From NCBI GenBank assembly GCA_023423405.1, contig JAFAFR010000008.1, positions 1-64,000 on the forward strand: a stretch of DNA of 64,000 nucleotides, given 5' to 3'. The notes below the pieces were generated by a model that was not told the DNA's origin, ran no database searches, and saw nothing but the letters and a program-made list of their open reading frames with translations. Numbering within the stretch: the stretch's first letter is position 1; every line of letters begins with the position of its first letter. Shown here one piece after another: positions 32,588-42,286 of the stretch. Both the position numbers and the translations under genes were made by a program. This DNA is from Bacteroidota bacterium. GTDB lineage: Bacteria > Bacteroidota > Bacteroidia > Chitinophagales > Chitinophagaceae.

Positions 32588-35503
32588 ATGAAAAAACGCT
32601 GGTTACTGGCACTGGTGTTCACCACTTTCTTATTGGCAGCGAAGGCGCAGGATCCTGCTGCCGATCGCTGGGTGGACAGTGTATTCAAAACGTTATCGGA
32701 TCAGGAAAAGATCGCACAGTTAATGATCATCCGCCTTTCTTCCATGAAGAACGGGCAGCCTGTTTTCTTTGACAAGGAAGTACAGGACGCTATCAGGAAA
32801 TACAATATTGGCGGGCTCTGCCTCTTTCAGGGTGGGCCGTTGCAGCAGGCGTTACGCATCAATGCCCTGCAGTCGATGGCAAAAACTCCGTTGCTGATCA
32901 CCATCGATGCAGAATGGGGGCTGGGCATGCGGGTGGACAGTGTAGCAGCCCTTCCCAGGCAAATGACCCTGGGCGCCACCCAGGATCCGTCGCTGGTATA
33001 CGACTACGGCAAACTGGTGGCGGACCAATGCCGGCGTTTAGGCATACAGGTGAATTATGCACCGGTGGTGGACGTGAACAACAATCCTGATAACCCCGTC
33101 ATCAATGACCGGTCTTTCGGCGAAGACAAATACAAGGTGGCTTCCATGGGCATCCAGTATATGAAAGGACTGCAGGAAAACGGTGTGATGGCCTGCGCCA
33201 AACATTTTCCCGGGCACGGCGATGTTGCGGTGGACTCGCACTACGACCTGCCAGTGATCCGCAAAACCAGGCAGGAGCTGGATTCCCTGGAGTTGTATCC
33301 ATTCCGGGAGCTGATCCGTGCCGGCGTGGGCAGTGTTATGATCGCCCACCTGGCCATACCTGCCATCGACGACCGGCCCAACCGCGCTACCTCTATTTCT
33401 AAAGCGGCCGTAACCGGACTCCTGCGCGACGAACTGCATTTTAAAGGACTGAGTTTTACCGATGCGCTGGAAATGAAGGGGGTTGCCAAATTTTATCCCG
33501 ATGGGGAGATCTCGGCGCAGTCGCTTATTGCGGGCAACGACCTGCTCTGCCTGCCGGGTGATATCCCCGGCGGGATTGCGCATATTAAAAAAGCCATCCG
33601 CAAAAAGCAGTTGAGCTGGAATGATATCAATCTCCGGGTAAAAAAGATACTGTATGCAAAATACCAATACGGTCTTGCACAACCGAAACCCGTGGAGCTC
33701 CGCCAGTTGACAGAAGACCTGAACCGGGGCGTGGACCGGATGCGCCGCCGCGTGGCCGAGGAATCCATCACCCTGCTTCGGAACAGCAATAATTTCCTGC
33801 CCTATCCACCCATTGAAGGAAAAGCCCGCCGCGTGGCGTTTATAGGCCTCGGCCTGCAGCAGGACAACCGGTTTGCGGCAAGGCTGCGGGAAGACTATAA
33901 CGCGCACGCCTACTATTTTGACTACGGGCTGGATACCGCGCGGGCCAATGCATTATTGGCGCTGATACGTGGCCGTTATGATATGGTGGTATTGGGAGTG
34001 CATGGGTATGAACGGCGGCCGGCAAAAAATTTCGGCATTCCGCCGGCAGCGGTATACCTGGCTGGGCAGTTGGAAAAAGAACAGCCGCTGGTATCGGTTT
34101 ATTTCGGTAATCCCTATGCGCTGCGCAACAGTTGCAACAGCAGCGTGCTCATTGCGGCCTATGAAGACGATCCCATCACCCAGGAAACCGTGGCCGACCT
34201 GATCAATGGCCGCATCCCGGCAAAAGGCCGCTTACCGGTAGGCGTATGCGCTGAATTGCCGGCGGGCAGCGGCCTGGTATCGCAGCGTTTGCTGGCCGAA
34301 ACCTGGTCGGACAATGTGGGCCTCCGTCATGACGTACTGCAGCAGATCGATACGGTTTGCGAGGAAGCCATTCGCGAAAAGGCCATCCCCGGTTGCGTGG
34401 TGCTGGTGGCAAAGGACGGGAAGATCGCCTACGAACAGGCCTTCGGCACCTATGCCTATACCGATGCTTCGCCAGTGTACTGCGAAACCCTGTACGACCT
34501 CGCATCTCTTACCAAAGTAATGGCTACCACGCTTTCGCTGATGAAGCTGTACGATGAAGGCAAACTGGACCTGAACAAAACACTGGGCGACTACCTGCCC
34601 TGGACCCGCGGTACCGATAAGGCCGGACTGGTGATCAGGGATGTGCTGCTGCACGAAGCGGGCCTTAATGCGTTTATACCTTTTTATAAAGAAACCATCG
34701 ATCCGAAAGACCGTGTGCCGCTGGGCCAATATTATGCCAACCGGCCGGATTCTGTTTTCACCACCCGCGTGGCCGAGAACCTTTTCCTGCGCAGGGATTA
34801 TACCGATACACTGTACCAGCGGATATTGAAGTCGGCGCTGGGTCCGCGCGGGAACTATATATACAGCGACAACGATTTTATCCTGCTCGGGAAAGTGGTG
34901 GAAGCCATCAGCGGGAAGCCGCTTGACCAGTTTGCGCGGGACCAGTTTTACCTGCCGCTGCAGTTGAACCATACCGGGTTTCGCCCGCGCGAACGTTTTC
35001 CGAAAACCTATATGGCGCCCACGGAGAACGAGCCGGTATTCCGGCGCCAGCTCCTCCAGGGCGATGTGCACGATCCGGGAGCCGCTATGTTCGGCGGGGT
35101 GTCGGGCCATGCCGGACTTTTCAGCAACGCTTATGAACTGGCCGTGCTGGGGCAACTGCTGCTGAACAAGGGCACGCTGAACGGGATCCGTTTTTTCAGC
35201 GCGGCTACCGTTGATCTGTTCACCGCTTATAGCAGTTCCATCAGCCGCCGCGGGCTGGGATTCGACAAGCCGGAAAAAGACAATGCCACCCGCAAGGAAC
35301 CCTATCCTTCCCTGTCAGTTTCACCGCAAACCTTTGGCCATACCGGCTTTACGGGCACCTGCATATGGGTTGATCCCGTATACAACCTCACGTATATATT
35401 CCTCAGCAACCGGGTCAATAACAACGGCGATCCCGGGAAATTCGGCCGGATGAATATACGACCCAGGGTGCAGGAGCTGATTTACCAGGCCATGGCCAAA
35501 TAA
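32588..35503 (+). CDS. GH3 beta-N-acetylglucosaminidase fused to a serine beta-lactamase-like domain
   Basis: The 971-residue protein has a signal peptide (ending AAKAQ), a GH3 domain (about 30-370) with the NagZ-type KHFPGHGDVAVDSHYD (His-Asp dyad near 206-213) and nucleophile Asp292 in FTDALEMKG, a second GH3-type domain (about 400-570), and a class C beta-lactamase-like domain from about 585 with Ser640-x-x-Lys643 (LASLTKVMA), Tyr-x-Asn (YSDN, near 757) and HTGFTGT. This suggests wall-fragment processing outside the cytoplasm, the GH3 cutting GlcNAc-MurNAc and the serine domain acting on peptide or ester bonds. The fusion is known in Bacteroidota. Confidence 0.9.
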   Translation: MKKRWLLALVFTTFLLAAKAQDPAADRWVDSVFKTLSDQEKIAQLMIIRLSSMKNGQPVFFDKEVQDAIRKYNIGGLCLFQGGPLQQALRINALQSMAKTPLLITIDAEWGLGMRVDSVAALPRQMTLGATQDPSLVYDYGKLVADQCRRLGIQVNYAPVVDVNNNPDNPVINDRSFGEDKYKVASMGIQYMKGLQENGVMACAKHFPGHGDVAVDSHYDLPVIRKTRQELDSLELYPFRELIRAGVGSVMIAHLAIPAIDDRPNRATSISKAAVTGLLRDELHFKGLSFTDALEMKGVAKFYPDGEISAQSLIAGNDLLCLPGDIPGGIAHIKKAIRKKQLSWNDINLRVKKILYAKYQYGLAQPKPVELRQLTEDLNRGVDRMRRRVAEESITLLRNSNNFLPYPPIEGKARRVAFIGLGLQQDNRFAARLREDYNAHAYYFDYGLDTARANALLALIRGRYDMVVLGVHGYERRPAKNFGIPPAAVYLAGQLEKEQPLVSVYFGNPYALRNSCNSSVLIAAYEDDPITQETVADLINGRIPAKGRLPVGVCAELPAGSGLVSQRLLAETWSDNVGLRHDVLQQIDTVCEEAIREKAIPGCVVLVAKDGKIAYEQAFGTYAYTDASPVYCETLYDLASLTKVMATTLSLMKLYDEGKLDLNKTLGDYLPWTRGTDKAGLVIRDVLLHEAGLNAFIPFYKETIDPKDRVPLGQYYANRPDSVFTTRVAENLFLRRDYTDTLYQRILKSALGPRGNYIYSDNDFILLGKVVEAISGKPLDQFARDQFYLPLQLNHTGFRPRERFPKTYMAPTENEPVFRRQLLQGDVHDPGAAMFGGVSGHAGLFSNAYELAVLGQLLLNKGTLNGIRFFSAATVDLFTAYSSSISRRGLGFDKPEKDNATRKEPYPSLSVSPQTFGHTGFTGTCIWVDPVYNLTYIFLSNRVNNNGDPGKFGRMNIRPRVQELIYQAMAK

Positions 35504-35588
35504 TGACTGTTGCAGTAGGTTTTTAAAGTAATTTCGCTACCGCTTGCTGTTTACACACATCGAACTAAAACCAAACAAGCAAAAAACA

Positions 35589-36878
35589 ATGAGCTACATT
35601 ACCGAAGTACATGCCCGGCAAATTCTGGACAGCCGCGGAAATCCGACTGTTGAAGTAGATGTTATCACCGACGAAGGAGCCCTGGGCCGCGCAGCCGTTC
35701 CGAGCGGCGCCAGCACCGGCGTGCACGAAGCCGTGGAACTGCGCGATAACGACAAGAAAAAATATGTGGGCAAGGGTGTACTGAAGGCTGTAAAAAATGT
35801 AAACAGTACCATCTCCGAAAAATTGCTGGGCTGGGAAGTGAGCGATCAGGCAGGCATCGACAACCTGATGCTCCAGCTCGACGGCACGCCCAATAAAGGA
35901 AAGCTGGGCGCCAACGCCATCCTGGCCGTAAGCATGGCCGCCGCCAAGGCTGCTGCGCTGGAAGCCGGACTGCCCCTTTACCGTTACATTGGCGGCACCA
36001 ACGCAAAGACGCTCCCCGTTCCGATGATGAACATCGTGAACGGTGGCGCCCATGCCGATAACAAGATCGATTTCCAGGAATTCATGATCATGCCGGTGGG
36101 TGCGCCCGATTTTTCAGAGGCCCTGCGCTGGGGTGTGGAAATATTCCATACGCTGAAAACCGTGCTGAAGAAAAAAGGCTACAGCACCAACGTGGGTGAT
36201 GAAGGTGGTTTTGCCCCCAATATCCAGAGCAACGAGGAAGCTATTGAAACCGTGCTGGAAGCCATTACAGCAGCAGGTTACAAAGCCGGCAGCCAGGTGG
36301 TGATCGCCATGGACGCCGCCAACAGCGAACTCTGGGACGCAAAGGCAAAAAAATATGTATTCCATAAGAGCGATGGTAAGAAACTCTCCAGCGAACAACT
36401 GGTGAAGTTCTGGGAGAGTTGGGTGAAGCAATATCCCATTGTATCGATCGAAGACGGTATGGCCGAAGACGACTGGAATGGCTGGAAAATGCTCACCGAA
36501 GCCGTCGGCAAAAAATGCCAGTTAGTAGGAGATGATCTTTTTGTGACCAACGTGGAACGCCTGCAGCAGGGCATCGACAAACAGATCGCCAACGCGCTTT
36601 TGGTGAAAGTGAACCAGATCGGAACCATCACCGAAACCATCAACGCGGTTACCCTGGCCCAGCACAGTGGTTATAATACCATCATGAGCCATCGCAGCGG
36701 TGAAACGGAAGATACCACCATCGCCGACCTGGCCGTGGCCCTCAACTGTGGCCAGATCAAGACCGGTAGCGCCAGCCGTACCGACCGCATGGCCAAATAC
36801 AACCAATTGATCCGCATCGAGGAAATGCTGGCAGAAACTGCCGTTTTCCCGGGCGGAAAGCTTAAATTCGGTAAATAA
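35589..36878 (+). CDS. eno: Enolase
   Basis: The 429-residue protein carries all enolase landmarks: ITEVHARQILDSRGNPTVEV at the start, PSGASTG, VGDEGGFAPN, EDGMAEDDW, the signature LLVKVNQIGTITETI, and SHRSGETEDT. It converts 2-phosphoglycerate to phosphoenolpyruvate. ATG 35589 is the family start. A weak -7 box (TAATTTCG, one mismatch) at 35529-35536 would leave a leader of about 46 bases, longer than for most genes here. Confidence 0.98.
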   Translation: MSYITEVHARQILDSRGNPTVEVDVITDEGALGRAAVPSGASTGVHEAVELRDNDKKKYVGKGVLKAVKNVNSTISEKLLGWEVSDQAGIDNLMLQLDGTPNKGKLGANAILAVSMAAAKAAALEAGLPLYRYIGGTNAKTLPVPMMNIVNGGAHADNKIDFQEFMIMPVGAPDFSEALRWGVEIFHTLKTVLKKKGYSTNVGDEGGFAPNIQSNEEAIETVLEAITAAGYKAGSQVVIAMDAANSELWDAKAKKYVFHKSDGKKLSSEQLVKFWESWVKQYPIVSIEDGMAEDDWNGWKMLTEAVGKKCQLVGDDLFVTNVERLQQGIDKQIANALLVKVNQIGTITETINAVTLAQHSGYNTIMSHRSGETEDTTIADLAVALNCGQIKTGSASRTDRMAKYNQLIRIEEMLAETAVFPGGKLKFGK

Positions 36879-36887
36879 TTTCCGGGT

Positions 36888-37187
36888 ATGACCAGTTCCC
36901 TCATCGAAAAAATCCCTCCTATCTGCAGGAACAAGTATGTGCTGTGCCTGCTGGTATTTGCAGTGTGGATGGTTTTTTTCGATGATCGGGACGTCATCAC
37001 TACCCATTTCCGGTATAAAAAGGAACTGAACAGCCTGAAAGAAAGCAAGACCTATTACCAGGAACAGATCGCTGCCACCCGGCAGGAGCTGGAAAAACTG
37101 CAATCTGACCCGGTATTGCTCGAAAAATATGCCCGTGAGCGCTATCGCATGAAGCGCGACAATGAGGACTTATACATTGTCCAATAA
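36888..37187 (+). CDS. FtsB/DivIC-type septum formation initiator
   Basis: The 99-residue protein has one N-terminal membrane helix (about 17-33, YVLCLLVFAVWMVFF), then a coiled coil (YKKELNSLKESKTYYQEQIA...) and the family tail LEKYARERYRMKRDNEDLYIV. Such proteins bridge the divisome as FtsB/DivIC with FtsL and FtsQ. It follows eno by 9 bases, a linkage also common outside Bacteroidota. Confidence 0.9.
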   Translation: MTSSLIEKIPPICRNKYVLCLLVFAVWMVFFDDRDVITTHFRYKKELNSLKESKTYYQEQIAATRQELEKLQSDPVLLEKYARERYRMKRDNEDLYIVQ

Positions 37188-37291
37188 ATTTTTTGAGAAG
37201 GGCACAATATTAGCTTTTTGTTACCGTTTATAGCATTGGACGAAACCCCGGATTGGACCCCGGGTATTACTGGACAATAAATGGTTTGCAC

Positions 37292-37522
37292 ATGTCAATC
37301 TTTACACCCGAAGATCTTCTGCTGTATTATTACAAAGAAACAAGCCCCGAACAAAACCTTGCCATCGAAGCAGCCCTGAAACAGGATTGGTCGCTCCGGG
37401 AAAAATACGCCACCCTTCTGGAATCCCTGAAGGCCCTGGATAAGCCCCTGGAAGCACCTCGTACAGAGCTGATCCTCAATGTATTAAACTATGCCAGGGA
37501 AGCTGTGGAAGCTACTTCATGA
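37292..37522 (+). CDS. Small acidic protein, anti-sigma-like N-terminus
   Basis: The protein (76 residues from ATG 37292) begins MSIFTPEDLLLYYYKETSPE and is predicted all-helical with no membrane segment. The layout recalls the short N-terminal module of Bacteroidota anti-sigma factors, but the rest of such a factor is absent. I know no function. It overlaps nth by 4 bases (ATGA), so the two are translationally coupled. Confidence 0.7.
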   Translation: MSIFTPEDLLLYYYKETSPEQNLAIEAALKQDWSLREKYATLLESLKALDKPLEAPRTELILNVLNYAREAVEATS

Positions 37523-38190
37523 CCACTGCTGAGCGTTACCGGTTCGTTATCGACTATTTTTTACAGCATGCCCCGGAAGCGGAGACGGAATTGATTTACG
37601 ATAACCCGTACCAGCTTCTGGTGGCCGTTGTATTGTCGGCCCAGTGCACCGATAAACGGGTGAACCTCACCACGCCGGCCTTTTTTGAACGCTTTCCGGA
37701 CGTGGAGGCCCTCTCCCAAGCCAGCGCAGAAGAGATATTCCCTTATATTAAGAGCATTTCTTACCCGAATAATAAAGCCAGACACCTGGCTGGTCTTGCC
37801 CGCCAACTGGTTGAAAACTATGAGGGAAAGATCCCTATGACCGTGGAGGAACTGGTGAAACTGCCGGGCGTGGGAAGAAAAACGGCCAATGTTGTCACTT
37901 CCGTGATCGACTCACAGCCAAATATGGCCGTTGACACCCATGTGTTCCGGGTATCGGAACGGATTGGCCTGACCACCCGCGCCAAAACGCCCCTGGCAAC
38001 AGAAAAACAACTGCTTAAACACCTGCCCACGGCCCTGGTGCACAAAGCCCACCACTGGCTGATCCTTCACGGCCGCTATACCTGCACTGCCAGAATTCCG
38101 CACTGTGAAAGATGCGGATTACGACCTGCCTGCCGCTATTACGCAAAGCTGTCTGCAAAAGCAACAAGCAAAACCACTCATGGTAAGTAG
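37519..38190 (+). CDS. nth: Endonuclease III (DNA glycosylase/AP lyase)
   Basis: The 223-residue protein has the helix-hairpin-helix LPGVGRKTANVV with catalytic Lys121, Asp139 in VDTHVFRV, and the C-terminal [4Fe-4S] ligands C-x6-C-x2-C-x5-C (CTARIPHCERCGLRPAC). It removes oxidised pyrimidines from DNA. A terminator-like hairpin follows at 38307. Confidence 0.96.
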   Translation: MTTAERYRFVIDYFLQHAPEAETELIYDNPYQLLVAVVLSAQCTDKRVNLTTPAFFERFPDVEALSQASAEEIFPYIKSISYPNNKARHLAGLARQLVENYEGKIPMTVEELVKLPGVGRKTANVVTSVIDSQPNMAVDTHVFRVSERIGLTTRAKTPLATEKQLLKHLPTALVHKAHHWLILHGRYTCTARIPHCERCGLRPACRYYAKLSAKATSKTTHGK

Positions 38191-38306
38191 GTAGTAAATC
38201 AAAAAAACGCTTGCTTCGCTCCCCGTTTTTCTACCGCAAAAAAGCTTCCATTCATCGAAAGACTATTTTCAGTTTTGTTGATTTTCAAATGATTAGACCC
38301 AATCGT

Positions 38307-38327
38307 AAAAGCCCCATAGGGCTTTTT
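38307..38327 (+). terminator. Terminator hairpin downstream of nth
   Basis: AAAAGCCC, loop CATA, GGGCTTTT and a further T. The A-tract on the left makes it potentially active on both strands. The 233-base gap 38191-38423 otherwise contains only the 5' region of the transpeptidase gene. Confidence 0.7.
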
Positions 38328-38423
38328 CATGGGCAAATACTTTGTAACGCTGCATAAACGGCTCTATTTTTCGTTTTAGTTACAGCCCGATCCGCATTCT
38401 ATTAAAACGAAAACGTCTAATCT

Positions 38424-39722
38424 ATGAAAACAAAACTATGCGTAGCCGGCATTGGCGGTTGCTTACTGCTGATGGCCTATTTCAGCCCCTACGTAATGTT
38501 TTCCAAGGATCCTGCCGAACAATCCCGGAAGGATCTGACAAAATCGCAAGGATTGTTGAACTATGAAAAATCCAGTATCCCGGGTCTGGAGGTGAAAACC
38601 CCGGCCAAGATCGCTATAGTGAACAAACTGGCTGTTGCCAAAATGAAGAAGGCTTCCAAAAAGGAAAAACCCCTTCCGGTGGCTGCAACAACAGAAAAGG
38701 CCGACCTGGCTGCGGTAACCGTTCCTGCTAAAAAGAAGGAGCGCATTACCAAAACCGCGGCGGCTCCTGTTCCCGAAGCAGCAGTTGAGCAGGCAGATGC
38801 CGACGACAATGTCAGTGATGACAATACATTGTCCGATATCAACCCCTATGTTGCCGCTAACAACGGCAGCGCCTCCGAACCGCTGGTAAACATGCCAAAA
38901 CCCGGTTCCCACGCGGAACGTCCGGGTAGAACCGTTATTAACTATTCATCCAACGACATGGTGGAAAACACTTCCAACAAGCGCTTCCCGCACAACAATG
39001 AAGTGGAAGTGGCCGTGTTGCGGGATGAATCTGTCAACAAGCTGGCCGTAGCTGAGAAGTCCGAGAAAACATATGCTTTCCGCGGAAAGACCACGGTGAA
39101 ATCCAGCCTGTTCAAATATATCCCTCCCTTCTGGGACGGCTTTTCAGAGGAGACCGGCACCAGCAAAGCCGATATCGCTGAACTGACCCAGAAAGCCCGC
39201 AAGATTGCAAAAATGGCGGAGAAAAACGGCTACAATACCGATTTTGCCTTCCTGCTTGACATGAGTGTAAAATCGAACAAGTACCGCTTTTTTGTTGTGA
39301 ACCTCAAAACCAATACAATCGAAATGAGCGCATTGGTGGCACAGGGTCGCGGCAAACAGCGCCTGAACCTGGACAAGGATTATTCCAATACACCAGGTAG
39401 CAATTGCAGTTCGCTGGGCATCTACAAAATAGGCAAACCATATGATGGCGACTTCGGCCGCTCTTATAAACTGTTTGGATTGGACGCTACCAACAAGAAT
39501 GCATTTAACCGCGCCATTGTGTTGCACGCAATGGGCAGCATTCCCAACGTGGAAACCAATTTCCCTATCTGGCAGAGCGAAGGTTGCCCTTCCGTTTCGC
39601 CTTCTGTACTGGAAAAGCTCGGCAGCATGATCGATGCCAGCAAAAAACCAGTGCTGCTGTGGATGTACGACGATACGTATATTGATGCGGGTAATCACAG
39701 TGTGGCTTCTACCAGGAGCTGA
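38424..39722 (+). CDS. L,D-transpeptidase catalytic-domain (YkuD_2) protein
   Basis: The 432-residue protein has an N-terminal membrane anchor or signal (CVAGIGGCLLLMAYFSPYVMF), a long low-complexity Lys/Ala/Pro/Glu linker (about 50-170), and a C-terminal catalytic domain with LHAMG and IWQSEGCPSVSP, where Cys388 is the likely nucleophile. This matches the murein L,D-transpeptidase family specific to Bacteroidota and some others. It would form 3-3 cross-links or attach proteins to peptidoglycan in the periplasm. A strong terminator follows at 39816. Confidence 0.85.
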   Translation: MKTKLCVAGIGGCLLLMAYFSPYVMFSKDPAEQSRKDLTKSQGLLNYEKSSIPGLEVKTPAKIAIVNKLAVAKMKKASKKEKPLPVAATTEKADLAAVTVPAKKKERITKTAAAPVPEAAVEQADADDNVSDDNTLSDINPYVAANNGSASEPLVNMPKPGSHAERPGRTVINYSSNDMVENTSNKRFPHNNEVEVAVLRDESVNKLAVAEKSEKTYAFRGKTTVKSSLFKYIPPFWDGFSEETGTSKADIAELTQKARKIAKMAEKNGYNTDFAFLLDMSVKSNKYRFFVVNLKTNTIEMSALVAQGRGKQRLNLDKDYSNTPGSNCSSLGIYKIGKPYDGDFGRSYKLFGLDATNKNAFNRAIVLHAMGSIPNVETNFPIWQSEGCPSVSPSVLEKLGSMIDASKKPVLLWMYDDTYIDAGNHSVASTRS

Positions 39723-39815
39723 CACGGGCACCAGGTAAACACGGGTCCAGGGCGATTTTAAAATCCAATAGTTTACAAAAACCTATAGCGTTTCAAACAT
39801 TTTTTACTCAATAGG

Positions 39816-39843
39816 ACCGGCGGTATCCACCGCCGGTTTTTTT
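39816..39843 (+). terminator. Terminator of the L,D-transpeptidase gene
   Basis: ACCGGCGG, loop TATCCA, CCGCCGGT (8 perfect pairs) followed by T7 overall. Confidence 0.85.
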
Positions 39844-39904
39844 ATTTGCAACCCTTTTCAGGGCCGGTTGTTACTAGTTTAGTACAAAGATCAAAGCCTT
39901 GTTT

Positions 39905-42286
39905 ATGGATGCAGTTTTACCCGATATATACGGTTACAATACCCGCCTTTCTTTTGTTCCGCTGGTAAATGCCTGGAAAAAGCTGGCGGAAAACGGTCGC
40001 CCCGGCGCCCGCAAACTCTACCAGGCCCTCCTGGAAAAAATCAGCGGGCATCCCGAATTGTTACAGCCCATCGGGGACCTGGAACTACTGAAAACCCACC
40101 AGGAATGGGTGGAAATGCTGATGACCACGCTTTTCCCCGTTACCAATTCCGACGAAAAAGACCTTTTTGCGGTAACGGTGCCGTTCAATTTCACCTTTGT
40201 TTATACCAGCCGCCTCTTTCAGCGCTACTTCCTGACAAACGAAAAAGTGCTGAAACTGATCCCGGAGCAGGCGGCTGCGCTCAAACTGCAGGACGATAAG
40301 TGCAATATTGCCTACCAGCTCATCCTGGCCCGCTGTTATGGAATGGAAATCCCTGGCAGGGTTTCTACCACGCTGCAGTTTCCCGATCCCCAAACCGGCC
40401 TGCCTTCTTATTATGAAATGGAACTGGATCCCACTTTCATCGATGTGGTGCCCATCGGTGAACTGCCTCCCTTCGAGGGCCAGATCAATTGCTGCAGCAT
40501 TGCGGAAATAGGCAAGATTCGGGAACTGGGCGAAAAACTGCCCCTGGACCGCTTTCGTTTTGAAGGCATCACCCTGGTAAGAATGCGCGAGGTCACGCAC
40601 AAAGAAGTGGTTAATAATATCAAGAATATTTTACTGGAACAGCACAGTTTCGACGATAACCGCGTAATCGCGCGGCTGGAAAATGAAATGAGAACCCTTA
40701 TTGGCATACCCGGACTCAAACTGGGCATTGTTCCTTTCTTTAACATCAACGATCACGTGGTTTTTGTTGAACAGCATGCCAGCAACAGCATGTTGCTGCG
40801 TTACCTGAAAGGCCCGCGGTTGCAGGAAGAGATGTTTAAGGTTTTCCTGGATCTTTTCAGTGATATGAAAGAACCACTGCTCTTGGGCGAAATCAACCAG
40901 GAAGCGCTGGAGAAATACCCCATGCTCAGCATGATCCTCGACAAGGGCTATCACAGCATTGTTTTCTTTCCCCTCCGTGCCAACGGAAAACTGGTGGGCA
41001 TTCTTACGGCAGCGCATGCGGAAGCAGGCATGCTGCAGCACGAACACCTGCGGGCGGTGATGCCTTCCCTTCCCTTGTTCGAGCTGGCCATGGACAAGGC
41101 CGCGGAGAACCTCGACACGGAAGTGGATAAAGTGATCAAAAAACATTTTACCGCGGTGCAGTCGTCGGTGGAGTGGAAATTTACGGAAGCGGCCCTGCGC
41201 TACCTGATCAATAAAAAAGAAGGGAAGAAGGCAAAGATCGAATCCATTCAGTTCGATCATGTTTTTCCCCTCTACGGCGCCATCGATATCCGCAACAGCA
41301 CCCTGGAAAGGAACAATGCCATCCAGCTCGACCTGTCGGAGCAGTTGCAGGCGGCGGGTGCGATCATTCATAAAGCCCGCCAGCAGGTAAACATGCCCCT
41401 GCTGGATGAGATCAGTTTCCGTATCAGCAAGTTTCAATACAATGTGTCCAATATCCTGTTCACGGGAGATGAGATCATCATCGATAATTTCCTGAAGCAG
41501 GAACTGGTGGAGTTGCTGGAACATCTTCGGGTAGTGGTGCCCGGTATCCAGCCTGATATAGACGACTATTTCAGTAAACTCGATCCGCGCTTAAGGATAA
41601 GGGTGAATCACCGGCATGATTTTGAAGAAAGCATCACCCTCATCAACCAGGAACTGGCACGTTTTGTTGACCAGGAGCAGGAAGCGGCGCAAAAGATCTA
41701 CCCGCACTATTTCGAGCGGTTTGTAACGGACGGCATAGATTTCAATATGTATATCGGCCAGTCAATTACGCCATCGAAACTTTTTGATACGTTTTACCTG
41801 CGCAACCTGAAGATGTGGCAACTCACTACGTTAACAAATGCCGCCCTGCTTATCCACCAGCTCCAGGAAAGGTTGTCGCTTCACCTGCAAACCACGCAGT
41901 TGATACTGGCGCACAGCCAGCCTATTTCCATCAGCTTCCGGGCTGCGGAACGCAAATTTGACGTGGAAGGCGCTTACAATATCCGTTATGAGATCATCAA
42001 AAAACGGATCGATAAAGTACATATCAAAAACAGCAACGAAAGGCTGACACAGCCCGGGAAAATCGCGATCGTTTATACGCAGTCGCGCGAAGCGGAAGAA
42101 TACCTGGGTTTTATTGAATACCTGCAGAACCAGAAAGTTTTGCTGCACGACCTGGAACGCCTGGAGCTGGAAGAACTGCAGGGCATCACCGGATTAAAAG
42201 CCCTTCGTGTAGGCATCAACCTGGAGGCGGCAAAAGACCTAAAACTGGAAACCCAGCGAGACGTTCGGCAGGCCCCCATCCTTTGA
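39905..42286 (+). CDS. Large GAF-domain-type protein of unknown function
   Basis: ATG 39905 gives 793 residues, no signal peptide and no membrane helix. A helical N-terminal region (about 1-230) is followed by a GAF-like stretch (about 240-400: SMILDKGYHSIVFFPLRANGKLVGILTAAH). Near 455 comes FPLYGAIDIRNSTLERNNAIQLDL, whose DIRxST resembles the DIRGFT metal-binding motif of class III nucleotide cyclases; the rest of a cyclase domain is not evident. The C-terminal half is helical. Similar proteins occur in Bacteroidota as uncharacterised GAF proteins. The gene overlaps the convergent neighbour by 48 bases. Confidence 0.65.
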   Translation: MDAVLPDIYGYNTRLSFVPLVNAWKKLAENGRPGARKLYQALLEKISGHPELLQPIGDLELLKTHQEWVEMLMTTLFPVTNSDEKDLFAVTVPFNFTFVYTSRLFQRYFLTNEKVLKLIPEQAAALKLQDDKCNIAYQLILARCYGMEIPGRVSTTLQFPDPQTGLPSYYEMELDPTFIDVVPIGELPPFEGQINCCSIAEIGKIRELGEKLPLDRFRFEGITLVRMREVTHKEVVNNIKNILLEQHSFDDNRVIARLENEMRTLIGIPGLKLGIVPFFNINDHVVFVEQHASNSMLLRYLKGPRLQEEMFKVFLDLFSDMKEPLLLGEINQEALEKYPMLSMILDKGYHSIVFFPLRANGKLVGILTAAHAEAGMLQHEHLRAVMPSLPLFELAMDKAAENLDTEVDKVIKKHFTAVQSSVEWKFTEAALRYLINKKEGKKAKIESIQFDHVFPLYGAIDIRNSTLERNNAIQLDLSEQLQAAGAIIHKARQQVNMPLLDEISFRISKFQYNVSNILFTGDEIIIDNFLKQELVELLEHLRVVVPGIQPDIDDYFSKLDPRLRIRVNHRHDFEESITLINQELARFVDQEQEAAQKIYPHYFERFVTDGIDFNMYIGQSITPSKLFDTFYLRNLKMWQLTTLTNAALLIHQLQERLSLHLQTTQLILAHSQPISISFRAAERKFDVEGAYNIRYEIIKKRIDKVHIKNSNERLTQPGKIAIVYTQSREAEEYLGFIEYLQNQKVLLHDLERLELEELQGITGLKALRVGINLEAAKDLKLETQRDVRQAPIL

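Noticed and set aside
38372..38409. Inverted repeat CGTTTTA / TAAAACG before the L,D-transpeptidase gene
   Set aside because: Seven base pairs 24 bases apart in an A/T-rich region can arise by chance; no second copy supports an operator.
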